64,000 nt of DNA from the NCBI RefSeq assembly GCF_014356525.2, contig NC_052518.1, positions 7,148,869 to 7,212,868 on the forward strand, given 5' to 3'. This document shows, in pieces, positions 45,838-56,950 of this stretch (position 1 is the stretch's first letter; each line of letters begins with the position of its first letter). The translations under genes were made by a program, and so were the position numbers. This stretch comes from Nilaparvata lugens. Lineage: Eukaryota > Arthropoda > Insecta > Hemiptera > Delphacidae. The notes under the pieces were generated by a model that saw only the letters and a list, made by a program, of their open reading frames with translations, had not been told where the DNA came from and ran no database searches.

Positions 45838-46170
45838 GTTGTAATCGGTGGAAAAGATACTACTATGCCAATTCTCTACGTTACCACTGCCTTTTATTTC
45901 TATAATAAATAGCTTGTATATATTCTACTAGCAGGTCACCCGTGCTCCGCAAGGGTCTATTTTAGAACTTGACAAACTGAAAGCTTCACCGAGTGGAATC
46001 TTGAAGAGTTTGAAATAGGCCTATAACCATCCTCGGTTAATCAAGATTCTATGTATGCAAAATTTCAAGTTAATCAGTCCAGTAGTTTAAACGTGATGAC
46101 GCGTCAAACATAATTTTCCTATCCCGTACATATATGAGCCAGCTCTTTCCTTTATTATAGTGTGGATAAG
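45838..46170. repeat. Dispersed retroelement-like 3' repeats
   Basis: 45838-45905 shares ATTCTCTACNTTNCCNCTGCC with 57690-57740. 45925-46170 starts CTAGCAGGTCACCCGTGCTC, includes the palindrome CCCGTGCTCCGCAAGGG, and ends with TTTCAAGTTAATCAGTCCAG and TCCTTTATTATAGTGTGGAT. The second type is the pattern of RTE-like or SINE 3' ends in insects (recollection). Confidence 0.45.
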
Positions 46171-46336
46171 TTCTTCAAATTGGTGCTAACCTAATATAGT
46201 GACAGAACTCAAATCTTGTTTAGAATCCTTCCTCAACTTAATGCCAACCTGACGAAATTGGACTGGTTATTGATTTAGTTGTCAATTTTAACCATCTGTT
46301 TGTCGAGATTATTTGAAGAGGTAGTCTTTCTAGATT

Positions 46337-46355
46337 ATAAATAATAATAATAATA

Positions 46356-46393
<38 letters not shown>

Positions 46394-46423
46394 TATCATC
46401 ATCATCATCATCATCATCATCAT
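46337..46423. repeat. (TAA)n and (ATC)n microsatellites
   Basis: About 18 TAA triplets (one TAG interruption) to 46392, then ten ATC triplets to 46423. The truncated 5' edge of an R4/Dong-type LINE follows at once. Confidence 0.95.
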
Positions 46424-46426
46424 TGT

Positions 46427-47357
46427 AACAGAAGGCTTCATGGTGGCTATACAAGACCAAGTGATAGCCACCAAAAATTACAAAAAAAAATATAATGAAG
46501 CTACCTTTGAACGATGACCTTTGTAGACGCTGTGGCATGGCATCAGAGACAGTACAGCACGTTGTGTCTTCCTGCCAGTCAATGGTAGGCACTGAATGCC
46601 TCAAGAGGCATAATGATGTTGCTGGCATACTGCACTAGGACCTGGCATTAAGGCATAAGTTGATTGTCGAGAAAGTTCCTTACTATCAATATGCTCCAAC
46701 TTCAATCCTAGAGAACAATACCCACAAGCTGTATTGGGACAGATCTGTGCTGACTGACAGAACGATTCCACATAACAGGCCAGATTTAATCCTGATGAAT
46801 AAGCTGACCAGGGAAACAGTCTTAATAGATGTAGGCATTCCATGCTGCCATAACATGGAACACTACTACAGTGAAAAGATTTCCAAGTATCTCCCCCTGG
46901 CAGCTGGGATAAAGGATATCTGGCATCAAGAGAAAGTGGAAATCGTTTCAGTCATAATATCTGCAGTTGGATTGATGGGGACAATAGTGCGAAGACAATT
47001 GGGGTATCTCAGCTCAAAAATAATAAATATCATGCCAAATGCATTGTCAGAATATCTTTCTAATAGGGGCAGACATCATCATCATGACTTCGACATCAGT
47101 CAAATATTATAATTACTAGTAATTTATTGTTAACTTCGATTTTTGTAGCTTTGATTATTAGTAAATAAATTTTTATATTGTCTAAACAGCTGATACTCTC
47201 ACTCAGCGGTCAGGGTTTTGCCCTTGCTGGGTGGTGCCATGTAATTTTAATTTATTTGTAAAATAGCATAATATTATAATCTAGAATATTTCTTTTGTAA
47301 GTTTTTTTTATTTTGTATTCTGTTTTTATGGGCAATAAAAATGTTTAAAAAAAATTC
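46427..47357 (+). pseudogene. R4/Dong-type LINE, 3' end with endonuclease domain
   Basis: The plus strand opens with GGCTTCATGG coding GFMVAIQDQVIATKNY, the region just after RT in RLE-type LINEs. A frameshift in an A9 run (about 46482) follows. Then a zinc knuckle CRRCGMASETVQHVVSSC and a restriction-like endonuclease fold: RPDLILMN...VLIDVGIP, with KISKYLPLAAGIKDIW and VIISAVGLMG, to a stop at 47112. TAG at 46636-46638 interrupts the frame where Gln is likely. The 3' untranslated part runs to AATAAA at 47335 and a short A-rich tail. RLE-type LINEs cleave defined targets; this copy is truncated and dead. Confidence 0.82.
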
Positions 47358-47369
47358 TATTAATGGAGG

Positions 47370-47764
47370 CAACAGGATGAACCCATTTTGCCTCCTCCAC
47401 ACAATACAATATTTTCAACACATTATACAATTTGAAATACAAGAAGATAAAAAATAGATTATAGTTCTGTATTAAAATATGGTATTATTCATGTCCCAAG
47501 AATGAAATATGAACATTAATTCTGAAAAATCTAGAAGAAAAATTGAAATAATTGTGACTTCGAGGTGCACGAGATTTGATATTTTTAGAATCCATGTGCA
47601 TAATTTGGAGACCTAAATCATTCCCGATTTTCCAGTATGCATCCACAAGTTGACATGATTTGATGCCAACAAACGAAGAAACACAACTCTACTCTCTTTT
47701 ATTATATAAATTCCCCAAGAAAGGATATTTTATCTTAATTTAATCATAACATAAAATATTTTGG
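47370..47764. other. No feature recognised
   Basis: AT-rich, no gene or repeat identified. Confidence 0.4.
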
Positions 47765-47826
47765 TAAAACAAAATAAAACTTGTAGCACCCTTTATAAAG
47801 GGTGCTACAAGTTTTATTTTGTTTTA
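47765..47826. repeat. 62-bp perfect palindrome
   Basis: The two 31-bp halves are exact inverses, centre TTTA|TAAA, with core TTGTAGCACCC / GGGTGCTACAA. There is no spacer. It could extrude as a cruciform or mark the centre of a foldback element. Confidence 0.9.
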
Positions 47827-47879
47827 TTAATTTAAAAGCAGCCCATTTCAATAAGTGTTTGAATATTTTGTTTCTTCAC

Positions 47880-48000
47880 AGTCAAAAACCGATTTGGCAA
47901 CATTGCGGAGGTGAGAAAGGATAGAGTTATATGCTTTGGTTCAAGTCAGAAAAGTTAGGGACACCAATGTTAATCAGGTGCTGTCTTTATAACGTGAGTC
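47880..48000. repeat. Dispersed repeat (copy near 57870)
   Basis: Shares TGGCAACNTTGCGGAG, AGATAG/GGATAG, ACACCAATGTTAATCA and the ACTGTC.TTATA.CGTG segment with 57870-57990. A short fragment also occurs at 51742-51775. Confidence 0.6.
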
Positions 48001-48780
48001 TCAGTCTTATAACAGAGACAAGTTGAATCCTGTGTGGTCTAGTAGAGGAATGGGAAAATATTGCGTTGAATAATATTGCACAACGTGAACACTTGCGACC
48101 TGGCCTAGCTGTGGCTCTTGATGGAAAAGCATCTCTAGATGGTTGCAATATGAACTAGTGCAGCAGCAGTCACTTTCAGTATAAAATTGTGCCACACACA
48201 TGCTATCAAGAAAGCATTGCTTTTGCATCGTGGAAAACTGCACTCCCAACTCCGCAGGTTATATTTCATTCATAAAATATTTTATAAAATTGTATTATCA
48301 AATTCAAATTTAAATTATTTATTCATAAAATATGAAAGTGTTATGAATTACATAAATATTCTCCCTGCATGGATGATTTGTCCGTGTGCAGGGAGGAGTC
48401 CCAAATTATCAGACAGAAAGCAAAACACCAGCAATAATAAAAGAAATCACAAACTATGAATAATAATGAAATTTGAAAGAATAATAACAAAGTTTATTAT
48501 AATGATAAATATTGAAACTAAAGATAAAAAATAAAGGTTTCAGCTCGACGGCGTTTAAAGGGCTGAGTTGGAAGTAATAGCTTTATTAGCGTGGTATTGT
48601 GTGTAATATTTGAATGGTATTTTGTGTTTAGAAATAATAGAAATATTCATCTATATGGTGAGTGTAGAAGAGCCTCTGCGGCATGTATCACTACGATTGA
48701 ATATGATTACTGAAACGTAAAAGAACACATATGGTCATTTTGACCGTTTACGCAAGTGGCTTCGATCTCAGTTTCTCCCG
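48001..48780. other. No feature recognised
   Basis: Mixed AT-rich sequence. Short open frames (80-90 codons) have no motif and no duplicate in the window. Confidence 0.4.
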
Positions 48781-48784
48781 CTCT

Positions 48785-49115
48785 CCCAATACAAAAGTGA
48801 GAAACTCGTTAAATTTCCGATATTTTGGTTTTTGAGAACGGTGTGATAGTCTACTCGCCCTCCTGATCACGGAACAGTTTGAATTTTTCTTGTAATACGA
48901 AAATTAAGCGAACTTGAAAGTTTTGATGAGAACCTGTGATAACACAGTTGTAACAACTAACAACATGATGTGAAAAATGAGATATTCGAATTTTTTAAAA
49001 CGGTACAAAGGTCTCTAATCGCTTTCCTGGTTACAAAACACTGAATTTTTCTTCTACCACTAAAATGAAGCATTCTTGAAAATTTGATAAGAACTTGTGA
49101 TAGCGAAGGGACAGA
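48785..49115. repeat. Diverged tandem duplication, about 180-bp period
   Basis: 48785-48965 and 48975-49115 share, in order, GAATTTTTCTT, TA.NAC.AAAAT.AAGC, CTTGAAA.TTTTGAT, GAGAACCTGTGATA / AGAACTTGTGATA. Substitutions are frequent, so it is old. Confidence 0.5.
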
Positions 49116-50149
49116 ATTCAACTATAATATCTAGGGGAATGCAGAAGTTAGTGCGAGCGTGACCTACTGAATTAGAAGGGTAGACCGTCAGCAACCCAAG
49201 ATGGCCTCAGAAAAACATCTGATAAGAGAGGGACGATACATCTTACTGCGTATTGCAGAAGACCTTCGAATAGAAATAGGGGCAGCCGATGTACCTGTGT
49301 ACATGTGCATCTGAACATCCTGTAAGGGGAAGAGTGAAGGGAAAAACGGAAAGAGTGAAGGGGAGAAAAGGGAAAAAAGTGTGTCTGGGAAAAAACCAGC
49401 GACCACACACAGCACACAGGTGGGCATTGACCTTGAGTACTACATCTACTTGGTTAGTGAAAATGAAAAATTATCAGCAATAATTATTTCAATTTTCAGT
49501 TTCAGTCATCTCAATGTTCGACCGGTGAGCGAAGAGCTCATCCTTGTATCATCTCAAGTTTATCACGATTGTTATAAAATAGAAACTTCATATACAATGT
49601 TCCGGAAAGTCTTTGCATTTTGAAAAGCATGTTTTCAAAAAGTTTGCGTTGCGACATCGGATAGCATGCACTTACAGTTTGCTGTAACACATTCCATCAA
49701 GTGACAGAAATTTTACAAAATTTATTCCAGTTATTTGTTCTTTCATTGATGTTACTTGTTTCTAAGAAGGACAAGTACTAGGCCGTCACAGTAGTAGTTA
49801 GTGCTTAGTAGTAGTTGGTTGTTACAAGCTCGAACTACAAAAAAGTGAGACAACTAGGATCAATAAATATGTGTATAATTTGCATTGATAATTGATGAGA
49901 AACATGGAGAAACTAATGTAAAATGATAGAGAATCTTTGAAAATATTATATAAGTGGGATAGGAAATGATTATAATATAAATGAGGATAAGGCAAACACA
50001 GGTTCAGAATCGGTAGAACTTGCTGAATAATTTTATTCTCATTGTAGATTAATTTCAATAATGTGCTGGTATGATATGGTGGAATTTTCTTCACTTATGT
50101 TATCATCGAAATAGATCATACTTTTACTACAAATCAAATCAATCAAATT
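49116..50149. other. No feature recognised
   Basis: 49310-49400 is purine-rich (AAGGGAAAAACGGAAAGAG). Overlapping open frames on both strands at 49172-49623 show no domain. I do not call a gene. Confidence 0.4.
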
Positions 50150-50669
50150 AAATTTATTTTCCATTCAAAATACAGGTCACAAACATAAATATAAATTACA
50201 TTTTTATGGAAAAATTAGCATCCGCAAAGACAGAATCACAAATAGAAATATTAGTGCATTTTTAAAATTGTTTAGTCACAACATGTTTCGGATATATGAT
50301 GCCATCATCAAGTCAAAAATCAAATTTATTTTCCATTCAAAATACAGTTCACAAACATAAATATAAATTACATTTTTATGGAAAAATTAGCATCCGCAAA
50401 GACAGAATCACAAATAGAAAGAAATATTAGTGCATTTTTAAAATTATTCAGTCACAACATGTTTCGGATATATGATGCCATCATCAAGTCAAAAATCAAA
50501 TTTATTTTCCATTCAAAATACAGTTCACAAACATAAATATAAATTACATTTTTATGGAAAAATTAGCATCCGCAAAGACAGAATCACAAATAGAAATATT
50601 AGTGCATTTTTAAAATTGTTTAGTCACAACATGTTTCGGCTATATGATGCCATCATCAAGTCAAATTAC
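50150..50669. repeat. Three tandem copies of a 172-176-bp unit
   Basis: Each unit starts AAATTTATTTTCCATTCAAA and ends ATGCCATCATCAAGTCAAA, at about 50150, 50322 and 50498. The copies differ by a few bases. The ending (CAACATGTTTCGG..ATATGATGCCATCATC) is like LINE or SINE 3' ends, so a retroelement tail may have been tandemly copied. Confidence 0.85.
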
Positions 50670-51470
50670 AAATTTATAAGTTCATATGAATCATAGTTGA
50701 TAGGCTAATATGGAACGAAAGACAACAGGGACGACGCATGAACCCAAGGGATTTCTTTTGCTCACTACTGACCGGCTGACCGACTTACAGCAGTTGAAGG
50801 ACTAGTTGGAGATAACAAAAGAGCTCAGATCTACAAAATGCACTGCAGCCAAAGTAAAGGGGCTACGCTTCACTCCGTGATGTCCTTCTAGGTCTAGGGG
50901 ATTTTGAAAGGTTCAGTGACCCGACAATGAAATGGGGGGTTGAGGAGTCGGCAGCGGAAAGAGGGAAGATGCTGGCTGTATACTGAACCTTCCCTAAAGA
51001 GCAAAATCAAGGCCACTCAAGATGAACAGTTAAGAGTGGCCTTGGCAAAAGTGATAAGCGATAGGGAGCGAGAGAGAGAGAGAGAGCGTTCGAGTGGATA
51101 GTGTTTTGCAATACACTTCTCTAGTTTGTAGACTTCTACATTGTTATCTGGAGTCAGAAGAAGCACAACCCCACACACCATCCTCATCCGCACCCCCGTC
51201 TATGTTTTTAACTACCCCTAATATCAGGTGCTGTTTCGGCTTTCTTTCCTTTTTGGTATTATTGAACAGGGTAGAAGTAGAAGCAAAAATCGAAGATCAA
51301 CTGTGACAAGAAAGAAAAAGAAGAAGAAAACCGAGAAGCGAAATGAAGATGAACAGTGAAGGTCACTGAAAAATAATGTGAGATTGGTATAATATAAATG
51401 TATTATTTATTTCTTACTATACTATATTGTGGAATATCTATCTATACTATATTTATTCATTTATCAATAA
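50670..51470. other. Unassigned GC-richer stretch with a small hairpin and (GA)n
   Basis: 51008-51018 CAAGGCCACTC pairs with 51034-51044 GAGTGGCCTTG around a 15-nt loop. (GA)n lies at 51068-51087. 51260-51350 is A/G-rich. No gene is supported. Confidence 0.45.
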
Positions 51471-51474
51471 TTTT

Positions 51475-51570
51475 TACAAAGAAGCACTGATTGGGAGAGA
51501 AAAACTAAGGATACTCCTTGTACTATCTCTTTCCCAAATTTAGATAACATTTTAATAGTCCGAAATAGGG
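51475..51570 (-). repeat. Dispersed repeat, inverse of 62765-62870
   Basis: TGGGAGAGAAAAACTAAGG, CCTTGTACTATCTCTTTCCC and TTAGATAACAT here match the complement of about 62770-62835. The plus-strand copy there ends in a repeated TGATTGTATAAATGAATAA, which looks like a retroelement tail. Confidence 0.55.
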
Positions 51571-52199
51571 TTATGATTTCACTTTTCTAAAATTTAGTCC
51601 ATTTTCACTCAAAAGGAATAAAAACTAAAAATTTTGAATTTTGACGGTTAAAAACAGAATAAAAAAGCTGTAAGCTGTAAGCTTTTTATTAGCTAGTAAA
51701 GCTTTTTATTAGCTGCTGTAAGCAGCTAGCAACGCAACTGTAAATTAAATACTGCCATTATAACGTCGACCTCACTATAAATGAATAACGTATTATTTTT
51801 GAAAATGTAGGCTATATAATGTTAACCAATTATAGTATATTTTACAATAGCTGAATCACAGTTAGCGTGTAACACAAAATATCATCAGTTTAGTGTCAGA
51901 GTTTTGAAAGAGTTGGATTTTATAAAAATATTCAGTGAGTAAAGAATGCGAAGTAGTCTGCATGCGCGCAAAGACAGGCTGAGACATGTCTGAGGCTCAA
52001 GGTTGCAGATGTGTCAATAAAACAGAGACGACCAATACTGATAGCATTGGATCTCTGTCTTGATCTGATATATTCTATCATAATTACTGGCTATGCTATG
52101 CCAAGTCTGGTGGGAAATATGTGCGTAACCGTCTCTCAGACTGGTAAACAGGAAGTTCTATTGTATTGATGTCTGATTTCGATTCTTATCAAAAGTAGC
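51571..52199. other. No feature recognised
   Basis: Contains short local repeats of AAGCTTTTTATTAGCT (51670-51720) and a fragment of the 57870 repeat at 51742. Nothing else seen. Confidence 0.4.
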
Positions 52200-52440
52200 A
52201 TATCGATTGCGAGGAGGAAAGTGAATCTTTGAACAAAGAAGTCTACATGTTGAAACGTGAAAATTCATTATTGATCAATGAACTGGTCCATTTGCGATAA
52301 GCAAGACTACACTCGTTGAGATAATGAAATTTTTACTGGCGTCCCTGAGAACAACGAATCCGTGATTGAAAATAAAATAATGTGTACAGTCAACTCGTAT
52401 ATTTTAAATATTATCTACTTCAAAAAGCCAACTTATATAG
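52200..52440 (+). pseudogene. LINE ORF1-like fragment
   Basis: Reading across frame breaks gives a heptad-like piece (ENSLLINELVHLR) followed by IFTGVPENNESVIENK, the place where L1-like ORF1 proteins have an N-x-E-I-x-G-V-P-E block. It is short and broken, and its neighbours do not include its ORF2. The assignment rests on the pattern alone. Confidence 0.35.
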
Positions 52441-52544
52441 TATATTATTCTCTCTTATTTCACTCGCACAAAAGCCTGTAGCTCAAATGGGAATCACAAT
52501 CATTTTGTAGCATTATCACCATACATTTATAGTGATTGAAATTG

Positions 52545-53533
52545 GAATTGAAATTTTTTTTATTCTTCTTCTTAGAAAGTACAAACAATATACAATGTAC
52601 ATACAAAACTTGAAGACGGTTCCTCACATGGGCAAAGCCTGTGTGCGAGGAACGAGTTCTCTACAATTCCATATACTTAGATATGTACAATGATATGACA
52701 ATGATACAAAACAAATTCAAAAACAAAACAATTTCAGCCAATAATAAGCACTAAACCATAACATATTACCAAAATAAAAGAAACAGAGCAATAATTATTA
52801 TCAATTACAAGATATATTACTTAAAAACGTAAAATGATAATGGTATTAGCATACAACAAGAAATTAAACCTAAAAGAGACATTCCAAACACACTCAATAT
52901 CCCTCAACACACCGCACATCAAATTTCGTATAAATTCATTCGAACTACCCTATTTATATGTTCTATTTTCATTTTTATTCATATTCTATATTAATTTTTA
53001 ATATTATTTTATACTTGCGATCTTATTACACCACTCGACCACTATCGATCAGAATAAATTGATACTATATAATTCTCCATTTCCTCACGATTCACACTAA
53101 GTATTCATTTGTTGACTAATCGCTTGAGATGACTTATTTTATTATTTTTGGGATTTCTTATAAATTCTGGTAGCTTAGGGAAGAGCATATTGATTTTATA
53201 GGCCTAATGCGAGGATGTTGTTGTGAATGTTTTAAGCAGAGTGATGATACCTGTGTTCAGAGCAGTTGTTGTTTGGTAATTGTGGCGGATATTAGTGAAT
53301 AAAGAAAAATTGCGCTTAAAAATATACAAAATCAGGGTTTTGACATACAGTTGAGTAATATTAAGAACTTGAAATTGGTTAAATAGTGTGTCTGTGGGAT
53401 GTTTTTGAGGCTGACGAATTGCAGTTTTCATGATAATTCTTTGCATGACTGATAAAAGGGAAAGTATAGTCTTATATGCACCACCCCAAGCAATAATTCC
53501 GTACAGCAATGTTGATTGGATATATGCATACAA
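52545..53533 (-). pseudogene. LINE 3' end, minus strand
   Basis: Coding from 53533 to 53204: YIQSTLLYGIIAWGG, then VMQRIIMKTAIRQP and FQVLNITQLYVKTLILYIFK, the C-terminal region after RT in CR1/Jockey-like LINEs. The 3' untranslated part runs to about 52545 and ends with AATAAAAAAAATTTC on the minus strand. It is 5'-truncated at about 53533. It is of the same family as the LINE at 59.7 kb, which has FQVFNIRQLYIRVLMNYIYY at the equivalent place. Confidence 0.75.
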
Positions 53534-54113
53534 TCTATAATCTTATCCTATGGGGTGGAGCAGCCAATACTAGTAGGGTGCTGCTTCTTCAGAAAAAAGT
53601 AGTAAGGCTTATGGCCAATGCTGACTACCTTGCTCATTGTCGTCCAATATCTGTCTCGTTGGAGGTTATGACTGTGTTCAGCCTGTACGTCATGCAACTC
53701 CTGGTCAGGGTCAGGGACGAGTTGGATGTTCTTGAATTTAGGTCTGAGATACACAGGCATTTCACCAGACAAGCATGTAATCTGAATGCTCCTTTTGTCA
53801 GGCTGAAAAAACTTCAAGGACATTATAGAATATTATCAATCAAGGCATTCAATAAGCTGCCTGTTAGTGTGAGAAATATGAATCAAGCCCGTTTTAAAAC
53901 TCAAGTTAAAAAGCTGCTAACAGAGAACCCATTATATAATGTAGAGGAATTTTTTAATTTGCCCGTCGATATAGTGAATACTTATTTTATGTGATGATAA
54001 TATATATTTATGAATTGGCTCAGTAGTTTTATGGGATTTTATTCTTGACGACACCTAATGTACATTAAATTGTATTTATTGCTGGATTAACGTATTCTAT
54101 TCTATTCTATTCT
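53518..54113 (+). pseudogene. LINE 3' end, plus strand
   Basis: Open from the 5' edge to the stop at 53992-53994: IYNLILWGGAANTSRVLLLQ, KKVVRLMANADYLAHCRPI, then IKAFNKLPVSVRNM and FKTQVKKLLTENPLYN. This is a C-terminal part of a CR1/Jockey-like reverse transcriptase protein of a family different from its neighbour. It ends with a tail of ATTCT units at 54091-54113. The frame is intact over about 160 codons, but the catalytic domain is missing. Confidence 0.8.
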
Positions 54114-54139
54114 ACTGTTCATTCAAAGCCATATTATGC

Positions 54140-54330
54140 TATGCTTGGGGAGCGGTTTGACTCGGTGGTCGCGCTGATAAGCTGTTGCTTAAACAAGCGA
54201 ATCATGCGCCTGCACCCCCGTTGGAAGGGTGACCAGTTGAGCCAACTCCTCTGAATATGATTCATGAGTTGTAAAATCGCTTTCCGGTGGTTCGGAACCG
54301 ACCTAAAACTGTAGGTCCATTCATCTCTCA
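54140..54330 (+). mobile_element. tRNA-like SINE candidate
   Basis: TGACTCGGTGGTCGCGC resembles a box A (TRGCNNAGYNGG), followed by a stem-like GCTGTTGCTTAAACAAGC arm. GGTGGTTCGGAACCG further on recalls box B (GGTTCGANTCC). The spacing is longer than in a tRNA, so this could be a decayed tRNA-derived SINE. Its ends are not defined. Confidence 0.3.
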
Positions 54331-54500
54331 TTATAATCCGCCACGTGCAAGTCTAGAGATCATGTGGACATCACCCTTAGCAAAATAATAAATGAGAAAA
54401 AATATTATATATGCATAGATTAAATGACTTGATATCGCAGAATTTCAGGTGTATGGTCTCACAAAATATCAAACTATCGAGCGATAACTGCCTGAAAAAA

Positions 54501-55935
54501 TCTGGTGTGGTACACTCACACAACTTTCCTTGCTCATATTTGAAACTACGATCAGACTTCTGTATATGTGTATATATAATTGTTTTCAGAGTAACTTACT
54601 TTTTCTTTGTGTGAATTGTGAAATTCGATGATTTTTTTAGTCGTCATTTTTTAAAGTCGTCAAAACAGCTGTTCTACAGATGAAATATCTCGACTATGTG
54701 TTCTTTTTATGAACTGCGCTACCTACCTACCTCATGCACGAGAAGGAGGTTACTAAGTCCATTTCCCAAGGATAGGGTGGATCCCCATTGGTTTCCCAGA
54801 AAGAAGACTCATGCCAGTTGATAGAGCTGATGAATAACTAACTATACAGGGTATAAATTTGAAAAAAATCGGTCAAGTTATTTTTGAGAAAATCGTGAAA
54901 AACATGGTTTTTTAGTAATTATCCGTTATTTTTCTCAAGAATATTACGGAGCTCCTGCAATTTCCACAGAAAGACAACTCATGTCATTTGATAGGGCTTA
55001 TATATAGCTATCCATGGTATAAATTTGAAGAAAATCGTTAGAGCCGTTTTCGATAAAACTGTGAAAAACATGGTTTTTTTGTCATTATCCGCCATTTTTC
55101 TCAAGAATATCACGGAGCTCATGGGATTTTCCCAGAAATGACTCATGCCAGTTGATAGTGCCTATGAATATCTATCCATGGTATGAATTTGAAGAAAATC
55201 GTTAGAGCCGTTTTCGATAAAACCGTGAAAAACATGGATTTTTAGTCATTATCCGCCATTTTTCTCAAGAATACTACGGAGCTCCTGGAATTTTCCAAGA
55301 AATGAGACTCATGCCAGTTGATAGGGCTTATAAATAGCTATCCATGGTATAAACTTGAAGGAAATCGTTAGAGCCGTTTTCGAGAAAACCGTGAAAAACA
55401 TAGCTTTTTAGTCATTATTCGCCATTTTTCTGAAGAATATTACGGAGCTCCTGAAATTTTCCCAGAAATGAGACTCATGTCAGTTGATAGGGCTTATAAA
55501 TAGCTATCCATGGTATAAATTTGAAGAAAATCGTTAGAGCCGTTTTCGAGAAAAACGTGAAAAACATGGTTTTTTAGTAATTATCCGCCATTTTTTCCGC
55601 CATCTTGAATTGAATTTTATTGAATTTCTTATTGTCGGATCCTCATGGTATAAGGACCTTAAGTTTAAAATTTCAAGTCAATCGGTTAATTAGGAATGGA
55701 GTTATCGTGTTCACAGACATACACACACACACACACATACACACACACACACACCACACACACATACACACACACACACACACCAACATACACACACACA
55801 GACCAACACCCAAAAATCATGTTTTTGGACTCAGGGGATCTTGAAACGTATAGAAAACATGAAATTAGGGTACCTTAATTTTTTTTGGAAAGCAATACTT
55901 TCCTTACCTATGGTATTAGGGCAAGGAAAGTAAAA
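54501..55935. mobile_element. (CA)n-bearing element family, copy 1, with internal 166-bp array
   Basis: Starts TCTGGTGTGGTACACTCACA followed by CAACTTTCCTTGC and ends AGGGCAAGGAAAGTAAAA; the terminal ACTTTCCTTGC and GCAAGGAAAGT are inverted. The other copies are 61037-62161 and 63322 to the window end. This copy differs by a tandem array at 54784-55600: units of about 166 bp marked by ACGGAGCTC at 54946, 55112, 55276 and 55442, where the other copies have one. (CA)n lies at 55717-55800. No protein is encoded. Class unknown. Confidence 0.7.
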
Positions 55936-56339
55936 ACGTCAATAAATATCAATTCTAGGGGAATTTCTTATTTTGAAAAAATAAGCCAATTTGAGTTAGC
56001 TGATTATATGAAACTGGAATAAATTACTCTAAATTTAATATTTTGAAAAATAAAAAAAGCTTCCCGATATTTTGAAGATCTTATCCACAAATTTTCATGA
56101 ATCTATTGCTGCCAATTCTGAAATAAATCAACTTTAGCCACTCATATATCTCAAAAATTAAAAATGATTAGGAAGCTTGTCATCTTGTCATCATTTAGGA
56201 AGCTTGTGTACTCTCAGCAAGCAGTATTTTTCTATCCAAATTCACAAATTAGTCCTGGCTTAGCATGTTCAAATTCTTTTCTGATGTTATTGTTTAATAA
56301 ATAGGACTTTTATGTACTTTATAAAATATTAACTTATTA
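55936..56339. other. No feature recognised
   Basis: AT-rich, with AGGAAGCTTGT repeated near 56170 and 56207. No gene seen. Confidence 0.4.
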
Positions 56340-56436
56340 CTCTAATATTGTTAAGCTGTATTATTATTTTTTCTCATAATTTGTAAATATTGTGAATTGG
56401 ATTGAATAAAATTTGAATTTGAATTTGAATTTGTCC
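56340..56436 (+). repeat. LINE 3' tail, plus strand
   Basis: TTGTGAATTGGATTGAATAAAATTTGAATT with three to four GAATTT units. Only the end of the untranslated region is visible. Confidence 0.5.
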
Positions 56437-56648
56437 TTGTTAATTTATTTCATTTTAGTCACTTAATAGTTTTCTTCTTCTTCCTATAGCACTACAGTCC
56501 TATGCGGACCTTAGCTTCCATGACAATTCCTTTCCATCTCACTCTATCACCAGTGACTCTCTTCCATCCCCTATCACCTCTAACTCCCAACACTCGCAGA
56601 TCTCTCTCCACGTCTTCCAGCCACCTTCTCCTTGGTCTCCATATTCAT

Positions 56649-56893
56649 CGTGTACCTTCAATATGGCCTTTGGCAACCTCTCTCTATTGCCATAACTGTC
56701 CCAACACATAGGACTGTTATGTTCAATAAGTCGTTCCTTGTGACAGCCTGTAGTTTATGGAATTCTTTGCCTGCTGAGCTGAAGCTAGTTGAGGGACATC
56801 GCCGGTTCGGCGCGGCTGTCTTGCGGTGGATCAGAGGTGGTGGACTCGGCTGGAATGCTCCCTAACCCGTAATTCAAGTCTGTATGTATGTGT

Positions 56894-56950
<57 letters not shown>

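Noticed and set aside
46238..46628. Minus-strand ORFs with poly-Asp, poly-Ile or poly-Tyr runs
   Set aside because: They translate the (TAA)n and (ATC)n tracts and lie antisense to the R4/Dong coding region.
49172..49623. Overlapping ORFs on both strands
   Set aside because: Low-complexity, no domain, no repeat partner; frames on both strands arise from purine-rich sequence.
51008..51044. GC stem-loop considered as a terminator
   Set aside because: No gene ends nearby and no U-run follows; intrinsic terminators are not expected in this genome.
54501..55935. Helitron assignment for the (CA)n-bearing family
   Set aside because: Starts with TC, but no CTRR end or 3' hairpin was found and the insertion context was not shown to be A/T; left unclassified.
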